DNA of 6,068 nucleotides from assembly GCA_905215595.1 (NCBI GenBank), contig CAJMQZ010000118.1, forward strand, positions 1 through 6,068, written 5' to 3'. Shown here one piece after another: positions 4,995 through 6,068 of the stretch. The notes beneath the pieces were generated by a model, which had not been told where the DNA came from, made no database searches, and was given only the letters and a program-made list of their open reading frames with translations. The DNA comes from an uncultured bacterium (GTDB taxonomy: Bacteria > Bacillota > Clostridia > Oscillospirales > Ruminococcaceae). A program made the position numbers and the translations under genes. The stretch's first letter is position 1. Every line of letters begins with the position of its first letter.

Positions 4995-5015
4995 AAAGTT
5001 TTTGCTCAAAACTTT
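4995..5015. repeat. AT-rich inverted repeat between leuS and rpsU
   Basis: Arms 4995-5002 (AAAGTTTT) and 5008-5015 (AAAACTTT) form a perfect 8-bp stem with a 5-base loop. On the minus strand an A-run, not a T-run, follows, so it is a poor terminator for leuS. It may be only a by-product of the alternating A- and T-tracts upstream of the rpsU promoter. Confidence 0.4.
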
Positions 5016-5113
5016 TGAAAGATTTTTGAACAGACGCTGCCGGGTGTTTCCTGCGCTAGATCCGCCTCTGCGGGTGATGATATGTTCACGCTTATTCAGC
5101 GGAGCAGCAGTTC

Positions 5114-6067
5114 TCAGCCCTTGGCAGCCAGATTGACCAGACGGCCCTTGACGTAGATCTCCTTGACCAGCTGCTTGCCCTCCAGCGCGGCAGCCACAGC
5201 GGGGTCTGCCTTGGCGGTGGCGATGGCGTCCTCGGCGGTGATGTCTGCGGGCACCTTCAGGCGTGCCTTCACCTTGCCGTTCACCTGCACGGCGATCTCC
5301 ACAGCAGCCTCCACACACTTGGCCTCTTCGTAGGCAGGCCACGGATAGTAGGCCAGCTGCTCGTCGTGGCTGTGGCCCAGCTTTTCCCACAGCTCCTCGG
5401 TCATGTGGGGAGCGAAGGGGTTCAGCAGCTGCACCAGCGTCTCAAACTCGGCCTTGGTCGCGCCGCCGTTATCGTACAGGGCGTTGACCAGCGTCATCAG
5501 CTGGGCAATGGCGGTGTTCATCTTCAGGCTCTCGATATCTGCGCTGACCTTCTTGATGGTCTGGTGCATCAGGGTCTCCATGGCGGGGCGGTAGCCCTCG
5601 CCCTCCACCAGCTTGTCGCTCAGTGCCCACACGCGGTCAAGGAAGCGGTTGCAGCCCGCGATGGCAGAGGTCTGCCACGGTGCAGCCTGCTCAAAATCGC
5701 CCATGAACATCTCGTACAGACGCATGGTGTCGGCACCGTACTGGTCCACCACCTCGTCGGGGTTGATGACGTTGCCAAGGCTCTTGGACATCTTCACGAT
5801 GGGATGGCGTGCCATCTCGCCGTACTTCTCTTCCAGTGCCTTCTCGGCGGCCTTCTGGCTGCCGTACTCCTTGAGCAGCTTCTCCTGCTCCTCTGCGGGC
5901 AGGTTGACGAAGCTGTGGGGGTTCAGGCCAAGGATCATGCCGTGGGCAGTACGCTTCTGGTAGGGCTCTGCCGTGGGCACCACGCCGATATCGTACAGGA
6001 ACTTATGCCAGAAGCGGCTGTACAGCAGGTGCAGGGTGGTGTGCTCCATGCCGCCGTTGTACCAGTC
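5114..6067 (-). CDS. leuS: Leucyl-tRNA synthetase, C-terminal part (5' end outside the window)
   Basis: The frame is open to the window edge. Its first visible residues read DWYNGGMEHTTLHLLYSRFW, a diagnostic LeuRS segment, so the ATG at 6049 is an internal Met. LeuRS is a cytosolic class Ia synthetase that charges tRNA-Leu with leucine using ATP. Counting from that Met, the KMSKS loop is at 86-90 (bases 5780-5794), followed by GNVINPDEVVDQYGADTMRLY. The helical anticodon-binding domain spans about 125-235, and the C-terminal domain ends with VNGKVKARLKVPADIT and KGRLVNLAAKG. The HIGH motif and CP1 editing domain lie off the window. A charged 44-residue helical-looking segment (42-85) separates MILG from KMSKS, where some LeuRS have only a few residues. 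The stop is TGA. The 130-base gap to the rpsU promoter shows no good terminator. Confidence 0.97.
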   Translation of the reverse strand, partial: DWYNGGMEHTTLHLLYSRFWHKFLYDIGVVPTAEPYQKRTAHGMILGLNPHSFVNLPAEEQEKLLKEYGSQKAAEKALEEKYGEMARHPIVKMSKSLGNVINPDEVVDQYGADTMRLYEMFMGDFEQAAPWQTSAIAGCNRFLDRVWALSDKLVEGEGYRPAMETLMHQTIKKVSADIESLKMNTAIAQLMTLVNALYDNGGATKAEFETLVQLLNPFAPHMTEELWEKLGHSHDEQLAYYPWPAYEEAKCVEAAVEIAVQVNGKVKARLKVPADITAEDAIATAKADPAVAAALEGKQLVKEIYVKGRLVNLAAKG

Positions 6068-6068
6068 C

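Noticed and set aside
4944..5390. Minus-strand open frame of 148 codons overlapping the end of leuS
   Set aside because: It is Arg/Gly-rich, out of frame with leuS and runs through the rpsU promoter; a typical shadow.

Overview
The window looks like chromosomal core DNA from a GC-rich gut Firmicute of the Oscillospiraceae/Ruminococcaceae, most like Faecalibacterium. This rests on protein resemblance and high-GC codon use, not on any search. I see no tRNA, rRNA, CRISPR array, insertion sequence, phage gene or attachment site, and no gene-free stretch over 300 bases.

Layout. Bases 1-230 (+) are the 3' end of fhs (formate--tetrahydrofolate ligase), closed by a strong hairpin terminator. Converging on it from 1190 down to 291 (-) is a membrane-anchored SGNH/GDSL hydrolase. 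Its promoter is back to back with that of a 95-residue conserved-type hypothetical gene (1412-1699, +), and a long imperfect inverted repeat lies between the two promoters. Two perfect hairpins follow the hypothetical gene; the first is its terminator and the second is less easily explained.

From 1886 to the right edge everything is on the minus strand and reads right to left: leuS (C-terminal part of leucyl-tRNA synthetase, cut by the window edge), rpsU (ribosomal protein S21, 58 residues), a YqeG-type HAD phosphatase, an endonuclease IV-like TIM-barrel protein overlapping it by 4 bases (GTGA), efp (elongation factor P), and a CD1247-type protein with two zinc ribbons. rpsU and efp have clear sigma-A promoters (TTGACG-17-TATACT and TTGCCA-17-TAAAAT). 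rpsU also has a terminator whose stem pairs best as minus-strand RNA.

How they fit together. leuS, rpsU and efp all serve translation: tRNA charging, the small subunit, and rescue of proline stalls. The zinc-ribbon gene appears to ride on the efp transcript through a weak attenuator-like hairpin. The YqeG phosphatase and the TIM-barrel protein are translationally coupled. fhs provides 10-formyl-tetrahydrofolate.

I do not find a convincing new multi-gene system. The points most worth checking are a Lys at an expected zinc-ligand position in the endonuclease IV-like protein, a charged helical insertion before KMSKS in LeuRS, and the non-coding structures between genes.
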